Shown in pieces: positions 28,006-36,983 of a DNA stretch of 64,000 nt. This DNA comes from CAWHXG01 sp963833235 (GTDB lineage: Bacteria; Pseudomonadota; Alphaproteobacteria; Rhodobacterales; Rhodobacteraceae), in contig CAWHXG010000002.1 of the NCBI GenBank assembly GCA_963833235.1, forward strand, positions 124,001-188,000. Direction: 5' to 3'. Position 1 is the stretch's first letter; every line of letters starts with the position of its first letter. A program made the position numbers and the translations under genes. The notes under the pieces were generated by a model. The model ran no database searches. It had not been told where the DNA came from and saw only the letters and a program-made list of their open reading frames with translations.

Positions 28006-29343
28006 TCAACTCTCGCCGCGCTGCCGCTCCGCGCGGGCGCGCGCGAACCAGGCGAGCCGCTTGCCCAGATCGCGCTCGAAGCCGCGTTCGACCGGGGCGT
28101 AGAGCGCCGGGCGGTCCATCCCGTCGGGGAAATAGGTCTGGCCGGAAAACGCGCCGTCCGCATCGTGGTCGTAGGCATATCCCGCGCCGTAACCCTGATC
28201 CTTCATCATCGCGGTCGGGGCGTTCAGGATGTGCTTCGGCGGTGGGGCCGATCCGGTGCGCCTAGCTAGCGCCCGCGCGGCCTTGTAGGCGCCGTAGGCG
28301 GCGTTGGATTTGGGCGCCAGCGCGAGGTAGATCACCGCCTGGGCCAGCGCCAGCTCGCCCTCCGGGGAGCCGAGGCGCTCGTAGGTTTGCCATGCAAAGA
28401 GGCATTGGGCCTGCGCTTGCGGGTCCGCCAGGCCGATATCCTCCACCGCCATCCGGGTGATGCGCCGAGCCAGGTAGCGCGGGTCCTCGCCGCCCTCCAG
28501 CATCCGTGCGAACCAGTAGAGCGCCGCGTCCGGGTCCGAGCCGCGGACAGATTTGTGCAGCGCCGAAATGAGGTTGTAATGCGCGTCGCCGGACTTGTCG
28601 TACTGCGCCGCGCGGCGGGCGAGGCGGGCGGTCAGAACCGGCACGTCGTGGGGGCCGTCGTCGGGCCAGCCAAGGACCAGCTCGGCGAGGTTCAGCAGCG
28701 CGCGCCCGTCGCCGTCGGCCATCCCGATCAGGGCGGCACGGGCGGTCGCGGTCAGGGGCAGCGCCCGCCCGGCAAGACGCTCCGCCCCTGCCAGCAGCAT
28801 CTCGAGCGCGGCCGCATCGAGGCGGACGAGCACCACCACCTGCGCTCGGCTGAGCAGCGCGGCGTTGAGCTCGAACGAGGGGTTCTCGGTGGTGGCGCCC
28901 ACCAGGACGAGCGTGCCGTCTTCCATGTGCGGGAGGAAGCCGTCCTGCTGGGCCTTGTTGAAACGGTGGATCTCGTCGACGAAAAGCAGCGTGCCCTGCC
29001 CGGCCCGGCGCCGCTGGCGGGCGGTCTCGAACACCTTCTTGAGCTCCGCCACCCCGGTATGGATGGCGCTGATCTGGATGAAATGAAGGTCGGTCTCGCG
29101 GGCCAGAAGCCGCGCGATGGTGGTCTTGCCGACGCCGGGTGGCCCCCAAAGGATCATTGAAGTCAATCGCTTGGTGGCCCTCAGCGCACCCAGCGGGCCG
29201 TCGGGGCCAAGCAGCGCCTCCTGCCCGATCACATCGTCGAGGCTGGCGGGTCTCAGGCGGTCGGCGAGCGGGCGGGTGCCGGCAGGATCTGGACTATCGG
29301 CTGTGGCTTGGGGGGCGCCGGGGGCGTCGAAGAGATCGGCCAT
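28006..29343 (-). CDS. rarA: Replication-associated recombination protein A (MgsA/WRNIP1 family AAA+ ATPase)
   Basis: A 445-residue AAA+ ATPase acting at stalled replication forks. It has PLADRLRPASLDDVIGQEAL, Walker A GPPGVGKTT, Walker B LFVDEIHRFNKAQQ, sensor-1 GATTENPSFELN and the C-terminal tetramerisation region with SDPDAALYWFARML and LAPKSNAAYGAY. First gene of the rarA-crcB-rluC-ATP12 run, likely one operon downstream of rplQ with a terminator between. Confidence 0.94.
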   Translation of the reverse strand: MADLFDAPGAPQATADSPDPAGTRPLADRLRPASLDDVIGQEALLGPDGPLGALRATKRLTSMILWGPPGVGKTTIARLLARETDLHFIQISAIHTGVAELKKVFETARQRRRAGQGTLLFVDEIHRFNKAQQDGFLPHMEDGTLVLVGATTENPSFELNAALLSRAQVVVLVRLDAAALEMLLAGAERLAGRALPLTATARAALIGMADGDGRALLNLAELVLGWPDDGPHDVPVLTARLARRAAQYDKSGDAHYNLISALHKSVRGSDPDAALYWFARMLEGGEDPRYLARRITRMAVEDIGLADPQAQAQCLFAWQTYERLGSPEGELALAQAVIYLALAPKSNAAYGAYKAARALARRTGSAPPPKHILNAPTAMMKDQGYGAGYAYDHDADGAFSGQTYFPDGMDRPALYAPVERGFERDLGKRLAWFARARAERQRGES

Positions 29344-29381
29344 GGGGGCAGTCTAGGGGCCGGGACCGGCGGGGGGAACGG

Positions 29382-29417
29382 CAAAAGGCCGGCGGGAGGA
29401 TCCCCTCCGCGCCGACC
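29382..29417 (-). terminator. Predicted terminator after rplQ
   Basis: On the minus strand an inverted repeat built on GGCGCGGAGGGG / CCTCCCGCCGGCC with a GATC centre is followed by TTTTG. It sits between the rplQ stop (29442) and rarA start and would end the alpha operon. Confidence 0.65.
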
Positions 29418-29441
29418 CAAGTGACTGATCGCAAAGGCGGA

Positions 29442-29864
29442 TCAGTCGGCCATCGCCTCTTCTTCGGCGGCGGTGCGCTCGCGGTCGGCGAGGCCCTTGG
29501 CGGCCGGGTCGCGGTCCACCAGCTCGACGATGGCCATCGGCGCCATGTCGCCATAGCGGAATCCGGCTTTCAGAACACGGACATAGCCGCCCTGACGCTC
29601 GGCGTAGCGGGGGCCGAGGACCTCGAAGAGCTTGGCGACGTGCGCATCCTGCTTCAGCCGCGCGGCGGCCTGGCGGCGGGCATGAAGATCGCCGCGTTTT
29701 CCGAGGGTTATCAGCTTCTCGACCACGCGCCGCAGCTCCTTGGCCTTGGGCAGGGTGGTCTTGATCTGTTCGTGTTCGATGAGGCTGCCGGACATGTTGG
29801 CCCAAAGGGCCTTCCGGTGCTCGTGGGTGCGGTTCAGGCGGCGGTATCCGCGGGCGTGGCGCAT
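29442..29864 (-). CDS. rplQ: 50S ribosomal protein L17
   Basis: A 140-residue L17 with the invariant N terminus MRHARGYRRLNRTHEHRKAL, the EHEQIKTTLPKAKELR segment and VRVLKAGFRYGD. The C-terminal acidic extension is usual in alphaproteobacteria. Last gene of rpsM-rpsK-rpoA-rplQ. The 244-base gap to rpoA holds two direct copies of GCCGACCGAA on the minus strand and no gene. Confidence 0.97.
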   Translation of the reverse strand: MRHARGYRRLNRTHEHRKALWANMSGSLIEHEQIKTTLPKAKELRRVVEKLITLGKRGDLHARRQAAARLKQDAHVAKLFEVLGPRYAERQGGYVRVLKAGFRYGDMAPMAIVELVDRDPAAKGLADRERTAAEEEAMAD

Positions 29865-30108
29865 TGTAATTACTCCGTTATTTTGCTTTGTCCGGTCCCT
29901 CGTGCGTTGCGGGGGACGCTCCTTGTTGGGGCGGAATTGCCCGGTCTGATAAGTGTCGGCGTTCGGTCGGCTTTCGGTCGGCTTAGTGTCGGACCCCTGC
30001 GGGCGGGTTCTTCACGTCTCGATGAGGATTGGCGGAATGGCCCCCGCCCTGCGGAGGACCGGCCCGGTGTCCGGCCGGCTTAGAGGGCAGGGGCTAATTC
30101 GCCGTTCC

Positions 30109-31125
30109 TCAGAACTGGTCTTCGAACTTCTTGGCAAGGTCCTCGATGTTGTCGGGCGGCCAGTCTTCCACGTCCATGCCCAGATGCAGGCCCATGCCGG
30201 ACAGCACCTCCTTGATCTCGTTGAGCGACTTGCGGCCGAAGTTCGGCGTGCGCAGCATCTCGGCCTCGGTCTTCTGGATCAGGTCGCCGATATAGACGAT
30301 GTTGTCGTTCTTGAGGCAGTTGGCCGAGCGCACCGAAAGCTCCAGCTCGTCGACCTTCTTGAGCAGCAGCGGGTTGAACTCCAGACCGTCCTCGTCCACG
30401 TCGCCGCGCGGCTGGTCGGGCTCCTCGAAGTTGACGAAGATCTGCAACTGGTCCTGCAGGATCCGCGCGGCATAGGCCACCGCGTCGTCGGGCGTGACCG
30501 AGCCGTCGGTTTCCAGCTTCAGGGTCAGCTTGTCGTAATCCAGCACCTGGCCCTCGCGGGTGGGCTGCACGTCGTAGCTGACCTTCTTCACCGGCGAATA
30601 GATCGCGTCGATCGGGATCAAGCCGATCGGCGCATCCTCGGGGCGGTTCTTCTCGGCGGCGACGTAGCCCTTGCCGGTGTCGACCGTCAGCTCGATGAAA
30701 AGGTCCGCGCCGTCGTCGAGATGGCAGATCACGTGATCCTTGTTCAGCACCTCGATGCCGTTGGACTGGCTGATCTCGGCCGCGGTGACCACGCCCGGAC
30801 CCTTGGCGGAGACGGTGAGCCGCTTCGGCCCCTCGACCTCCATCCGCAGGGCGACGCCCTTGAGGTTGAGCACGATGTCGGTCACGTCCTCGCGGACGCC
30901 GGCGACGCTGGAAAACTCGTGCAGCACGTTGTCGATCTGGACGCTGGTGATGGCCGCACCCTGCAGCGACGACATCAGCACCCGGCGCAGAGCGTTGCCC
31001 ATGGTAAGCCCGAACCCGCGCTCCAGCGGTTCGGCGACGACGGTGGCCTGGCGGCCCGGCACGTTGCCGGGGCGCACGACGAGTTGCGTCGGCTTGATGA
31101 GTTCCTGCCAATTCTTCTGGATCAT
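30109..31125 (-). CDS. rpoA: DNA-directed RNA polymerase subunit alpha
   Basis: The 338-residue alpha subunit, with an N-terminal dimerisation domain (TMGNALRRVLMSSLQGAAIT) and a C-terminal domain that binds UP elements and activators (ELELSVRSANCLKNDNI, LGRK-type helix NFGRKSLNEIKEVL). Start 31125 (MIQKNWQELI) matches the family; longer in-frame sequence upstream is not conserved. Gene intact. Confidence 0.97.
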   Translation of the reverse strand: MIQKNWQELIKPTQLVVRPGNVPGRQATVVAEPLERGFGLTMGNALRRVLMSSLQGAAITSVQIDNVLHEFSSVAGVREDVTDIVLNLKGVALRMEVEGPKRLTVSAKGPGVVTAAEISQSNGIEVLNKDHVICHLDDGADLFIELTVDTGKGYVAAEKNRPEDAPIGLIPIDAIYSPVKKVSYDVQPTREGQVLDYDKLTLKLETDGSVTPDDAVAYAARILQDQLQIFVNFEEPDQPRGDVDEDGLEFNPLLLKKVDELELSVRSANCLKNDNIVYIGDLIQKTEAEMLRTPNFGRKSLNEIKEVLSGMGLHLGMDVEDWPPDNIEDLAKKFEDQF

Positions 31126-31242
31126 GCGGTCGCCTCCATACTTGTTCCCGGCGCATGACATGCCGGAAACGCCCGAGGTTGAACGAGTGCGACCCGGCGG
31201 AGCGCAATGCGCCCGGCCGGGTCGGTAAGATCGGCGCGGCGC

Positions 31243-31632
31243 CTAGACCCGGCGGCGCTTCGGCGGGCGGCAGCCGTTATGGGCCATCGGCGTCACGTCG
31301 CGGATCGACGTGATGTTGAAGCCGACCGCGGCCAGGGCGCGCAGCGCGCTCTCGCGGCCCGAACCGGGGCCCTGCACCTCGACCTCGATGGTCTTGACGC
31401 CGTGCTCCTGCGCCTTTTTGCCGGCATCCTCCGCCGCCATCTGGGCGGCATAGGGCGTCGATTTCCGCGAGCCCTTGAACCCGCAGGTTCCGGCCGAAGA
31501 CCAGGCGATGGCGTTGCCCTGCACGTCGGAGATAAGGATCTTGGTGTTGTTGAACGACGAATTCACATGCGCCACACCGGCGGCGATGTTCTTGGAAACC
31601 TTGCGTTTCGCGGGGCGTCTCTCGCGTGCCAT
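31243..31632 (-). CDS. rpsK: 30S ribosomal protein S11
   Basis: A 129-residue S11 with HVNSSFNNTKILISDVQGN, the GSRKSTPYAAQ stretch and a C-terminal PMAHNGCRPPKRRRV. It binds 16S rRNA on the platform near S6/S18. Intact, between rpsM (15-base gap) and rpoA. Confidence 0.97.
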   Translation of the reverse strand: MARERRPAKRKVSKNIAAGVAHVNSSFNNTKILISDVQGNAIAWSSAGTCGFKGSRKSTPYAAQMAAEDAGKKAQEHGVKTIEVEVQGPGSGRESALRALAAVGFNITSIRDVTPMAHNGCRPPKRRRV

Positions 31633-31647
31633 ATCTGCAGCCCTCCC

Positions 31648-32016
31648 TTATTTCTTCTTGCCGGCAATGGCCTTTGCGGGGCCTTTGCGGGTGCGGGCAT
31701 TGGTATGGGTGCGCTGGCCGCGGACGGGCAGGTTGCGCCGGTGACGCAGGCCGCGGTAGCAGCCGAGGTCCATCAGGCGCTTGACGTTCATCTGGTTCTC
31801 GCGGCGCAGGTCGCCCTCGACCATGACGTTCGCGTCGATGTGCTCGCGGATGGCCAGCACTTCGGCATCGCTCAGCTCATTGACGCGGCGCGACGCGTCG
31901 ATGCCGGTGGCCTCGCAGATGGAGCCCGCGACCGAGGGGCCGATGCCGTGGATATAGGTGAGCGCGATGGGAACGCGCTTGTGGGTCGGAATGTTGACGC
32001 CGGCGATACGTGCCAA
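31648..32016 (-). CDS. rpsM: 30S ribosomal protein S13
   Basis: A 122-residue S13 beginning MARIAGVNIPTHKRVPIAL, with the helix-two-turn-helix region and the basic tail RGQRTHTNARTRKGPAKAI that contacts tRNA in the P site. It is the first gene of the alpha operon here; a promoter lies about 190 bases upstream and no adk gene precedes it. Confidence 0.97.
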   Translation of the reverse strand: MARIAGVNIPTHKRVPIALTYIHGIGPSVAGSICEATGIDASRRVNELSDAEVLAIREHIDANVMVEGDLRRENQMNVKRLMDLGCYRGLRHRRNLPVRGQRTHTNARTRKGPAKAIAGKKK

Positions 32017-32207
32017 GGGCGATGTCCTTTCGTTGCGGTTCCGTGGTGCCAGAACCTTTTTTCACAACGGCTGCTCCGGGCCTGCGCAAGGCGTGATGCA
32101 CGAGGGGCGGCGGGCCGCTTTCGAGGGCCTCAGCCGAGGAACGGCAACCGGCGACCGGACCCCTGCGGGGCCGACCTGCCAGACCAATTCTTCCGGTGAG
32201 GTGATGG

Positions 32208-32236
32208 CAAATATGAGGATATGATGACCGCGTCAA
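32208..32236 (-). promoter_or_regulatory. Predicted promoter of the alpha operon (rpsM-rpsK-rpoA-rplQ)
   Basis: Minus strand TTGACG (32231-32236) and TATTTG (32208-32213) with exactly 17 bases between them, in a locally AT-rich patch. It lies inside the 326-base gap 32017-32342 between secY and rpsM, which has no coding sequence that I can support; the long leader to rpsM could hold an autoregulatory site. Confidence 0.6.
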
Positions 32237-32253
32237 GCGCAGGATGAACGGCA

Positions 32254-32270
32254 GGGGCCCCTGGGGCCCC
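32254..32270. terminator. GC hairpin after secY
   Basis: GGGGCCC and GGGCCCC arms surround a three-base centre, just downstream of secY and upstream of the rpsM promoter. There is no T run on the minus strand, so it is at best a factor-dependent or weak terminator. Confidence 0.35.
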
Positions 32271-32342
32271 CGCCGCCGTTCGAATGACCCGCCACCTATT
32301 GGGGGATGGCGCCGAAACGCCTTCCCTGCGGGGCTGTGCGGC

Positions 32343-33728
32343 CTATCGCCGGGAGGGCGCGCGCCGCGGCTTGGCGCCGCCCTTGCCCGCGGGGCCGGGC
32401 CGCTTGCGGCCGCGCAGTTGCGACTTCTCGATCAGGCCCTCGTATTGATGCGCCAGAAGATGCGACTGCACCTGCTGGATCGTGTCCATCGTGACCGAGA
32501 CGACGATCAGCACCGAGGTGCCGCCGAAGTAGAACGGGATCGCAAGCTGGCTGCGCAGGATCTCGGGCAGCAGGCACACCAGCGCGAGGTAGCCCGAACC
32601 GAGCACCAGGATGCGGGTGACCACGTAGTCGAGGTATTCCTCGGTGCGCTTGCCGGGGCGGATGCCGGGCACGAAGCCGTTCTGGTTCTTGAGATTGTCG
32701 GCGACCTCGTCGGTCTTGAAGGAGACGTTCTGGGTGTAGAAGTAGGTGAAGAAGACGATCATCGCCGAGAAGAACAGCAGGTAGAGCGGCTGGCCGGGGC
32801 CGAAATAGGCCAGGATCGTCGACATCACCGGGCCGGTCTGGGAGCCGCTGAACGTGGCCAGCGTGGTGGGGAGCAGCAGCAGCGACGAGGCGAAGATGGC
32901 CGGGATGACGCCGGCGGGGTTGACCTTGATGGGCAGGTGCGAGGAGCCGCCGTCGTAGACCTTCATGCCGACCTGGCGGCGCGGGTACTGGATGTGGATC
33001 TTGCGCAGCGCGCGTTCCATGAAGACCACGAAGGCGATGGTGACCGCGATCATCACGAAGACGCCGATGATGACCACCGGGCTGATGGCGCCGGAGCGGC
33101 CCTGGCTGAAGAACTGCGCGAGGGCGGCGGGGACCTCGGCGATGATGCCGACGAAGATGATGAGGCTGATGCCGTTGCCGATGCCGCGGGCGGTGATCTG
33201 CTCGCCCAGCCACATCAGGAACATCGTGCCGCCGACCAGCGTGATGACGCAGCCGACGCGGAAGAACCAACCTGGGTCGGTGACGAGGCCGCCCGCCTCG
33301 AGGCTGGCGGCGAGCCCGTAGGCCTGGAAGGTGGCCAGCAGCACCGTGCCGTAACGGGTGTACTGGTTCATCTTGCGGCGGCCTGCCTCGCCCTCTTTCT
33401 TGAGGTTCTTCAGGGGCTCCCACATGGCGCCGAGAAGCTGGACGATGATCGAGGCGGAGATGTAGGGCATGATCCCGAGGGCGAAGATGCCCATGCGGGA
33501 GATGGCGCCGCCGGTGAACATGTTGAGGATGCCGCCGATGCCGGAGGCGGCCTGATCCATGAAGGCGCGCAGTTCGCCGCCGTCGATGCCGGGGACGGGG
33601 ATGTAGGTGCCGATGCGGTAGACGCAGAGGAGGCCCAGGGTGAAGAGGATGCGGCTTCTGAGCTCGGTCGCCTTGCCGAAGGCGCCCCAGCTCATGTTCG
33701 CGGCCATTTGTTCAGCTGCCGATGCCAT
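32343..33728 (-). CDS. secY: Preprotein translocase subunit SecY
   Basis: The channel of the Sec translocon, 461 residues with ten membrane segments. It has the plug region after RIGTYIPVPGIDGG, the conserved GIMPYISASIIVQLL, GNGISLIIFVGII, and the cytosolic ribosome/SecA loops (GIRPGKRTEEYLDYV). The basic Gly/Arg/Pro-rich C-terminal tail is longer than in E. coli. Intact; follows rplO. Confidence 0.97.
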   Translation of the reverse strand: MASAAEQMAANMSWGAFGKATELRSRILFTLGLLCVYRIGTYIPVPGIDGGELRAFMDQAASGIGGILNMFTGGAISRMGIFALGIMPYISASIIVQLLGAMWEPLKNLKKEGEAGRRKMNQYTRYGTVLLATFQAYGLAASLEAGGLVTDPGWFFRVGCVITLVGGTMFLMWLGEQITARGIGNGISLIIFVGIIAEVPAALAQFFSQGRSGAISPVVIIGVFVMIAVTIAFVVFMERALRKIHIQYPRRQVGMKVYDGGSSHLPIKVNPAGVIPAIFASSLLLLPTTLATFSGSQTGPVMSTILAYFGPGQPLYLLFFSAMIVFFTYFYTQNVSFKTDEVADNLKNQNGFVPGIRPGKRTEEYLDYVVTRILVLGSGYLALVCLLPEILRSQLAIPFYFGGTSVLIVVSVTMDTIQQVQSHLLAHQYEGLIEKSQLRGRKRPGPAGKGGAKPRRAPSRR

Positions 33729-33880
33729 GGCACCTCACTTTTGTGCGGCGCCGCCCTGCCCCTGGCGGGGCGTGGCGGCGCGGAAACCCGTGGAAGGGAT
33801 GTAGGCGCCGCGGGCGACGGCCACAACCGGTTCGTCGGCCCGCGCCGCGCTCCGTGAGCGGGAGGGCGGGCCGGTGGCGC

Positions 33881-34363
33881 CTAGTCGGCCGTGGCGGGCT
33901 CTGGCGCCGCGGGGGCGGTGAGGGTGACGCTGCCGCCGGCCTTCTCGACCGCGTCGATCGCGGCCTTGGAGGCGCCGGTGACCTTCAGCGTCACGGCCTG
34001 GGTCAGCGCGCCCTTGGCCATCACGCGCACGCCGTCGCGGATACGGCGCACCAGCCCGCTGTCGCGCAGCTCGGTCTCGGTGATCTCGGGGCCAAGCTTG
34101 CCGGCGTCGATGAACTTCTGGATGAGGCCGAGGTTCACCACGGCGTATTGCTTGCGGTTCGGCTTGTTGAAGCCGCGCTTCGGCAGCCGCTGGTAGAGCG
34201 GCATCTGGCCGCCCTCGTAGCCCTTGATCGCCACGCCGGAGCGGGACTTCTGGCCCTTGATGCCGCGCCCGGCGGTCTTGCCGGTGCCAGAGCCGGCACC
34301 GCGGCCGACGCGCTTGGGTTTCTTTGTGGCGCCGGGATTGTCGTGAAGTTCGTGCAGTTTCAT
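33881..34363 (-). CDS. rplO: 50S ribosomal protein L15
   Basis: A 160-residue L15 starting MKLHELHDNPGATKKPKRV, with the glycine-rich RNA-binding GRGAGSGTGKTAGRGIKGQ and the globular C-terminal half. Intact. Located between rpmD and secY as usual; the 152-base gap to secY contains no gene. Confidence 0.97.
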   Translation of the reverse strand: MKLHELHDNPGATKKPKRVGRGAGSGTGKTAGRGIKGQKSRSGVAIKGYEGGQMPLYQRLPKRGFNKPNRKQYAVVNLGLIQKFIDAGKLGPEITETELRDSGLVRRIRDGVRVMAKGALTQAVTLKVTGASKAAIDAVEKAGGSVTLTAPAAPEPATAD

Positions 34364-34498
34364 GTCGCTTGCTCCTCTGGCCGGACGCGCCCCGCCAGCG
34401 ACGGAAATGGGACGACCACGGCATTGATCTGACCCGGACGGGCGTCAGCCCGACCGAAAGGGGGTGGGGGGGCGGGCCCCCCCCTGACCCGGCTGGCC

Positions 34499-34687
34499 TC
34501 AGCCGCGCTCTTCGATGATCTTCACCATGTGCGGGATCGAGTTGACCATGCCGCGGACCGAAGGGGTATCCTCCAGCTCGCGGGTGCGGTGCATCTTGTT
34601 CAGGCCCAGCCCCACCAGCGTCGCGCGCTGCTTGGCCGGGCGGCGGATGGGCGAACCGATCTGCTTGACGACGATCGTTTTTGCCAT
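34499..34687 (-). CDS. rpmD: 50S ribosomal protein L30
   Basis: A 62-residue L30 with VVKQIGSPIRRPAKQRATL and LGLNKMHRTRELEDTPSVRG. Intact. Four bases separate it from the rpsE stop. The gap to rplO contains a G/C homopolymer hairpin (about 34465-34484). Confidence 0.96.
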   Translation of the reverse strand: MAKTIVVKQIGSPIRRPAKQRATLVGLGLNKMHRTRELEDTPSVRGMVNSIPHMVKIIEERG

Positions 34688-34691
34688 GTGA

Positions 34692-35291
34692 TCAACCCTC
34701 CAGGACGTCTGCGCCGATCTCGGCCTCGACGGGCGTCAGATCGGATTTCTCGGGGCCCTTCGGCAGGATGTCGGCCACCTTCTTGCCGCGCCGCTGGGCG
34801 ACCATGCGGGGGCTCATCTCGTTCTGCAGCCCGTCGAGCGTGGCGCGGATCATGTTGTAGGGGTTCTGCGACCCCTGGCTCTTGGCCACGACGTCCTGCA
34901 CGCCGAGCATCTCGAAGACGGCGCGCATCGGGCCGCCGGCGATGATGCCGGTGCCGGTGGGAGCGGTGCGCATGATGACCTTGCCGGCGCCGTGGCGGCC
35001 CTTGACGTCGTGGTGCAACGTCCGGCCCTCGCGCAGCGGCACGCGGATCAGGCCGCGCTTGGCCTGCTCGGTGGCCTTGCGGATGGCTTCCGGCACTTCC
35101 TTGGCCTTGCCCTTTCCGAAGCCGACGCGGCCCTTCTGGTCGCCGACGACGACGAGCGCCGCGAAGCCGAAGCGCTTGCCGCCCTTGACGGTCTTGCTGA
35201 CCCGGTTGATCGCCACCAGACGGTCGGCGAATTCGGGGTTCTCGTCGCGGTCGCGGCGCCCGCCGCCGCCCCTGTTGTTGTCGCGTGCCAT
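34692..35291 (-). CDS. rpsE: 30S ribosomal protein S5
   Basis: A 199-residue S5. The N terminus MARDNNRGGGGRRDRDENP is glycine/arginine-rich as in alphaproteobacteria; then LVAINRVSKTVKGGKRFGF and GFGKGKAKEVPEAI. Start 35291 is used since upstream in-frame residues are not conserved. S5 helps decode and shapes mRNA entry. Intact. Confidence 0.96.
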   Translation of the reverse strand: MARDNNRGGGGRRDRDENPEFADRLVAINRVSKTVKGGKRFGFAALVVVGDQKGRVGFGKGKAKEVPEAIRKATEQAKRGLIRVPLREGRTLHHDVKGRHGAGKVIMRTAPTGTGIIAGGPMRAVFEMLGVQDVVAKSQGSQNPYNMIRATLDGLQNEMSPRMVAQRRGKKVADILPKGPEKSDLTPVEAEIGADVLEG

Positions 35292-35452
35292 GCGGCATCC
35301 TTCTCGTCGCGGCGCCCGTGGCACCTGGTTGTCCGATCCTGGTGAACCTGCGGCTCCCGGATCATCGAGGCGGCCCTGCGCCGCCTGCACCGTGGTCTTT
35401 CGTCCTCAAGGTCTTCAGTCTTCGGGCTGCTCCAGCCGTGAGACCCGGCGGG

Positions 35453-35629
35453 TCAGCCGGGTGGTTCGGTCAAGGCCTGTTCGGCCGCCTCCAAAGCAGC
35501 GGCCGTGTTGCCGGCGTAGCGGTCGACCTTGCCCACGAGGAGGTCGTGCGCGAGATCCTGGTCGACCAGGCGTTGGACGATGGCCGACAACTGGGTCAGC
35601 ACACGCTTCTGGAACTCTTCGTCGTCCAT
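35453..35629 (-). CDS. Small hypothetical ORF between rplR and rpsE (58 residues)
   Basis: A short reading frame in the spc operon, 14 bases after the rplR stop, with a purine-rich ribosome-binding stretch (AAGGCAGGG) before its ATG. It starts MDDEEFQKRVLTQLSAIVQR and continues as an acidic, helix-prone, Leu/Ala/Glu-rich chain ending TEPPG. It has no membrane segment or cysteine. Codon third positions are GC-rich as in its neighbours. I do not recognise a family. Position and spacing suggest real translation with the ribosomal genes; a regulatory or assembly role would be a guess. Confidence 0.6.
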   Translation of the reverse strand: MDDEEFQKRVLTQLSAIVQRLVDQDLAHDLLVGKVDRYAGNTAAALEAAEQALTEPPG

Positions 35630-35643
35630 CGCCCTGCCTTATC

Positions 35644-36003
35644 TCAGAACTTCAGCCCGCCCTCGCGCGCCGCCTCGGCCAGCGCCTTGACCTTGCCGTG
35701 AAACAGGAAGCCGCCGCGGTCGAAGTAGCACACCTCGACCCCCTTGGCCTTCGCCCGCTCGGCGATCGCCGTGCCGACCTTGCCGGCCGCCTCGACGTTG
35801 TTCTTGCCGAGCACGCCCAGATCCTTCTCGAGAGACGAGGCCGAGGCCAGCGTGACCCCCGCCGCATCGTCGATCAGCTGGACGCTGATGTTCTTGTTGC
35901 TGCGATGCACGCTGAGCCGCGGCTTGTCGCCCGCCTCGCGCCGCAGCTTGTTCCGGACGCGCATGCGGCGCTTGAGGAACAGATCGCGTTTGCTGTTTGC
36001 CAT
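35644..36003 (-). CDS. rplR: 50S ribosomal protein L18
   Basis: A 119-residue L18 that brings 5S rRNA to the ribosome. It begins MANSKRDLFLKRRMRVRNKL, has KPRLSVHRSNKNISVQLIDD and ends GGFLFHGKVKALAEAAREGG. Intact; 27 bases after rplF. Confidence 0.97.
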   Translation of the reverse strand: MANSKRDLFLKRRMRVRNKLRREAGDKPRLSVHRSNKNISVQLIDDAAGVTLASASSLEKDLGVLGKNNVEAAGKVGTAIAERAKAKGVEVCYFDRGGFLFHGKVKALAEAAREGGLKF

Positions 36004-36030
36004 CTTCCGTTACCCTTCCTGAGGCCGGCC

Positions 36031-36565
36031 TTACTTCTTCTTGCCTTCCTTGCGGAAAACGAACTCGCCCTTGTGGCGGATGCCCTTGCCCTTGTAGGGC
36101 TCCGGCGCGCGCCACTCGCGGATGTTCGCGGCGGTCTGGCCGACCAGCTGCGCATCCGTGCCCTCGACGACGATCTCGGTCTGCTTCGGGCAGGTCACGG
36201 TGACGCCCTCGGGGCACCTCGAATTCCACATCGTGGGAATAGCCGAGCGCCAGCTTCAGGGTGTTGCCCTGCATCTGCGCCCGGTAGCCGACGCCGTGGA
36301 TCTCGAGCTCGCGCTTGAAGCCGTCGGTCACGCCCTGCACCAGGTTGGCGACCATCGTGCGGCTCATGCCCCATTGCTGGCGCGCCCGCTTCGACGACCC
36401 GCGCGGGGTGACGGTGATGGCGCCGTCCTCGACCGTGACGTTGATGTCGTCGGTCGCGGTGAAGCTGTGCGTGCCCTTGGGGCCCTTCACCTCGATGGTC
36501 TGGCCGCGAGACGTGGCGGTGACGCCCGAAGGCAGATCGACCGGTCTCTTGCCGATACGTGACAT
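36031..36565 (-). CDS. rplF: 50S ribosomal protein L6 (frameshifted here)
   Basis: L6 of about 177 residues when read across one extra base near 36212. The first part starts MSRIGKRPVDLPSGVTAT and runs to YSHDVEFEVP; the second part continues as EGVTVTCPKQTEIVVEGTDA to the family C terminus GKGIRHKGEFVFRKEGKKK. The break adds a C to a CCC run. Position between rpsH and rplR is standard. Confidence 0.92.
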
Positions 36566-36576
36566 GGGTCGCCTCC

Positions 36577-36970
36577 CTAGAATACGGTGCAGAGCACTTC
36601 GCCGCCGACATTGGCGGAGCGTGCTGCGGCGTCGGACATGACGCCCTTCGGCGTCGACACGATGGAGACGCCGAGGCCCTGGCGGACCGACGGCAGGTCG
36701 GTCGCGCCGGAATAGACCCGGCGGCCCGGGGTCGACACCCGCTTGAGGTCGCGGATGACGGGGGTGCCTTCGATAGTACTTCAGGCTGATCTCGAAGGCC
36801 GGGTGGCCGTCGGGGCCGGTCAGCTTCTCGTAGCCGCGGATGTAGCCCTCGTCGGTCAGCACGTCGAGCACCCAGGCTCGCAGCTTGGAGGCCGGCGTGA
36901 GGGTGGTGGACTTGCGCCGCATCTGCGCGTTGCGGATGCGGGTCAGCATGTCGCCCAGTGGATCGTTCAT
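36577..36970 (-). CDS. rpsH: 30S ribosomal protein S8 (frameshifted here)
   Basis: S8 of 130 residues across one extra base near 36773. The N-terminal part is MNDPLGDMLTRIRNAQMRRK, the C-terminal part GLGVSIVSTPKGVMSDAAA to VGGEVLCTVF. The junction should read KYYEGTPVIRDL; the sequence has TACTATCG where TACTACG fits. S8 binds 16S rRNA and in E. coli represses the spc operon. Confidence 0.93.
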
Positions 36971-36983
36971 GACTGTGCCCCCC

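Noticed and set aside
32244..33857. Long plus-strand reading frame opposite secY
   Set aside because: Asp/His-rich antisense of secY hydrophobic helices, not a gene.
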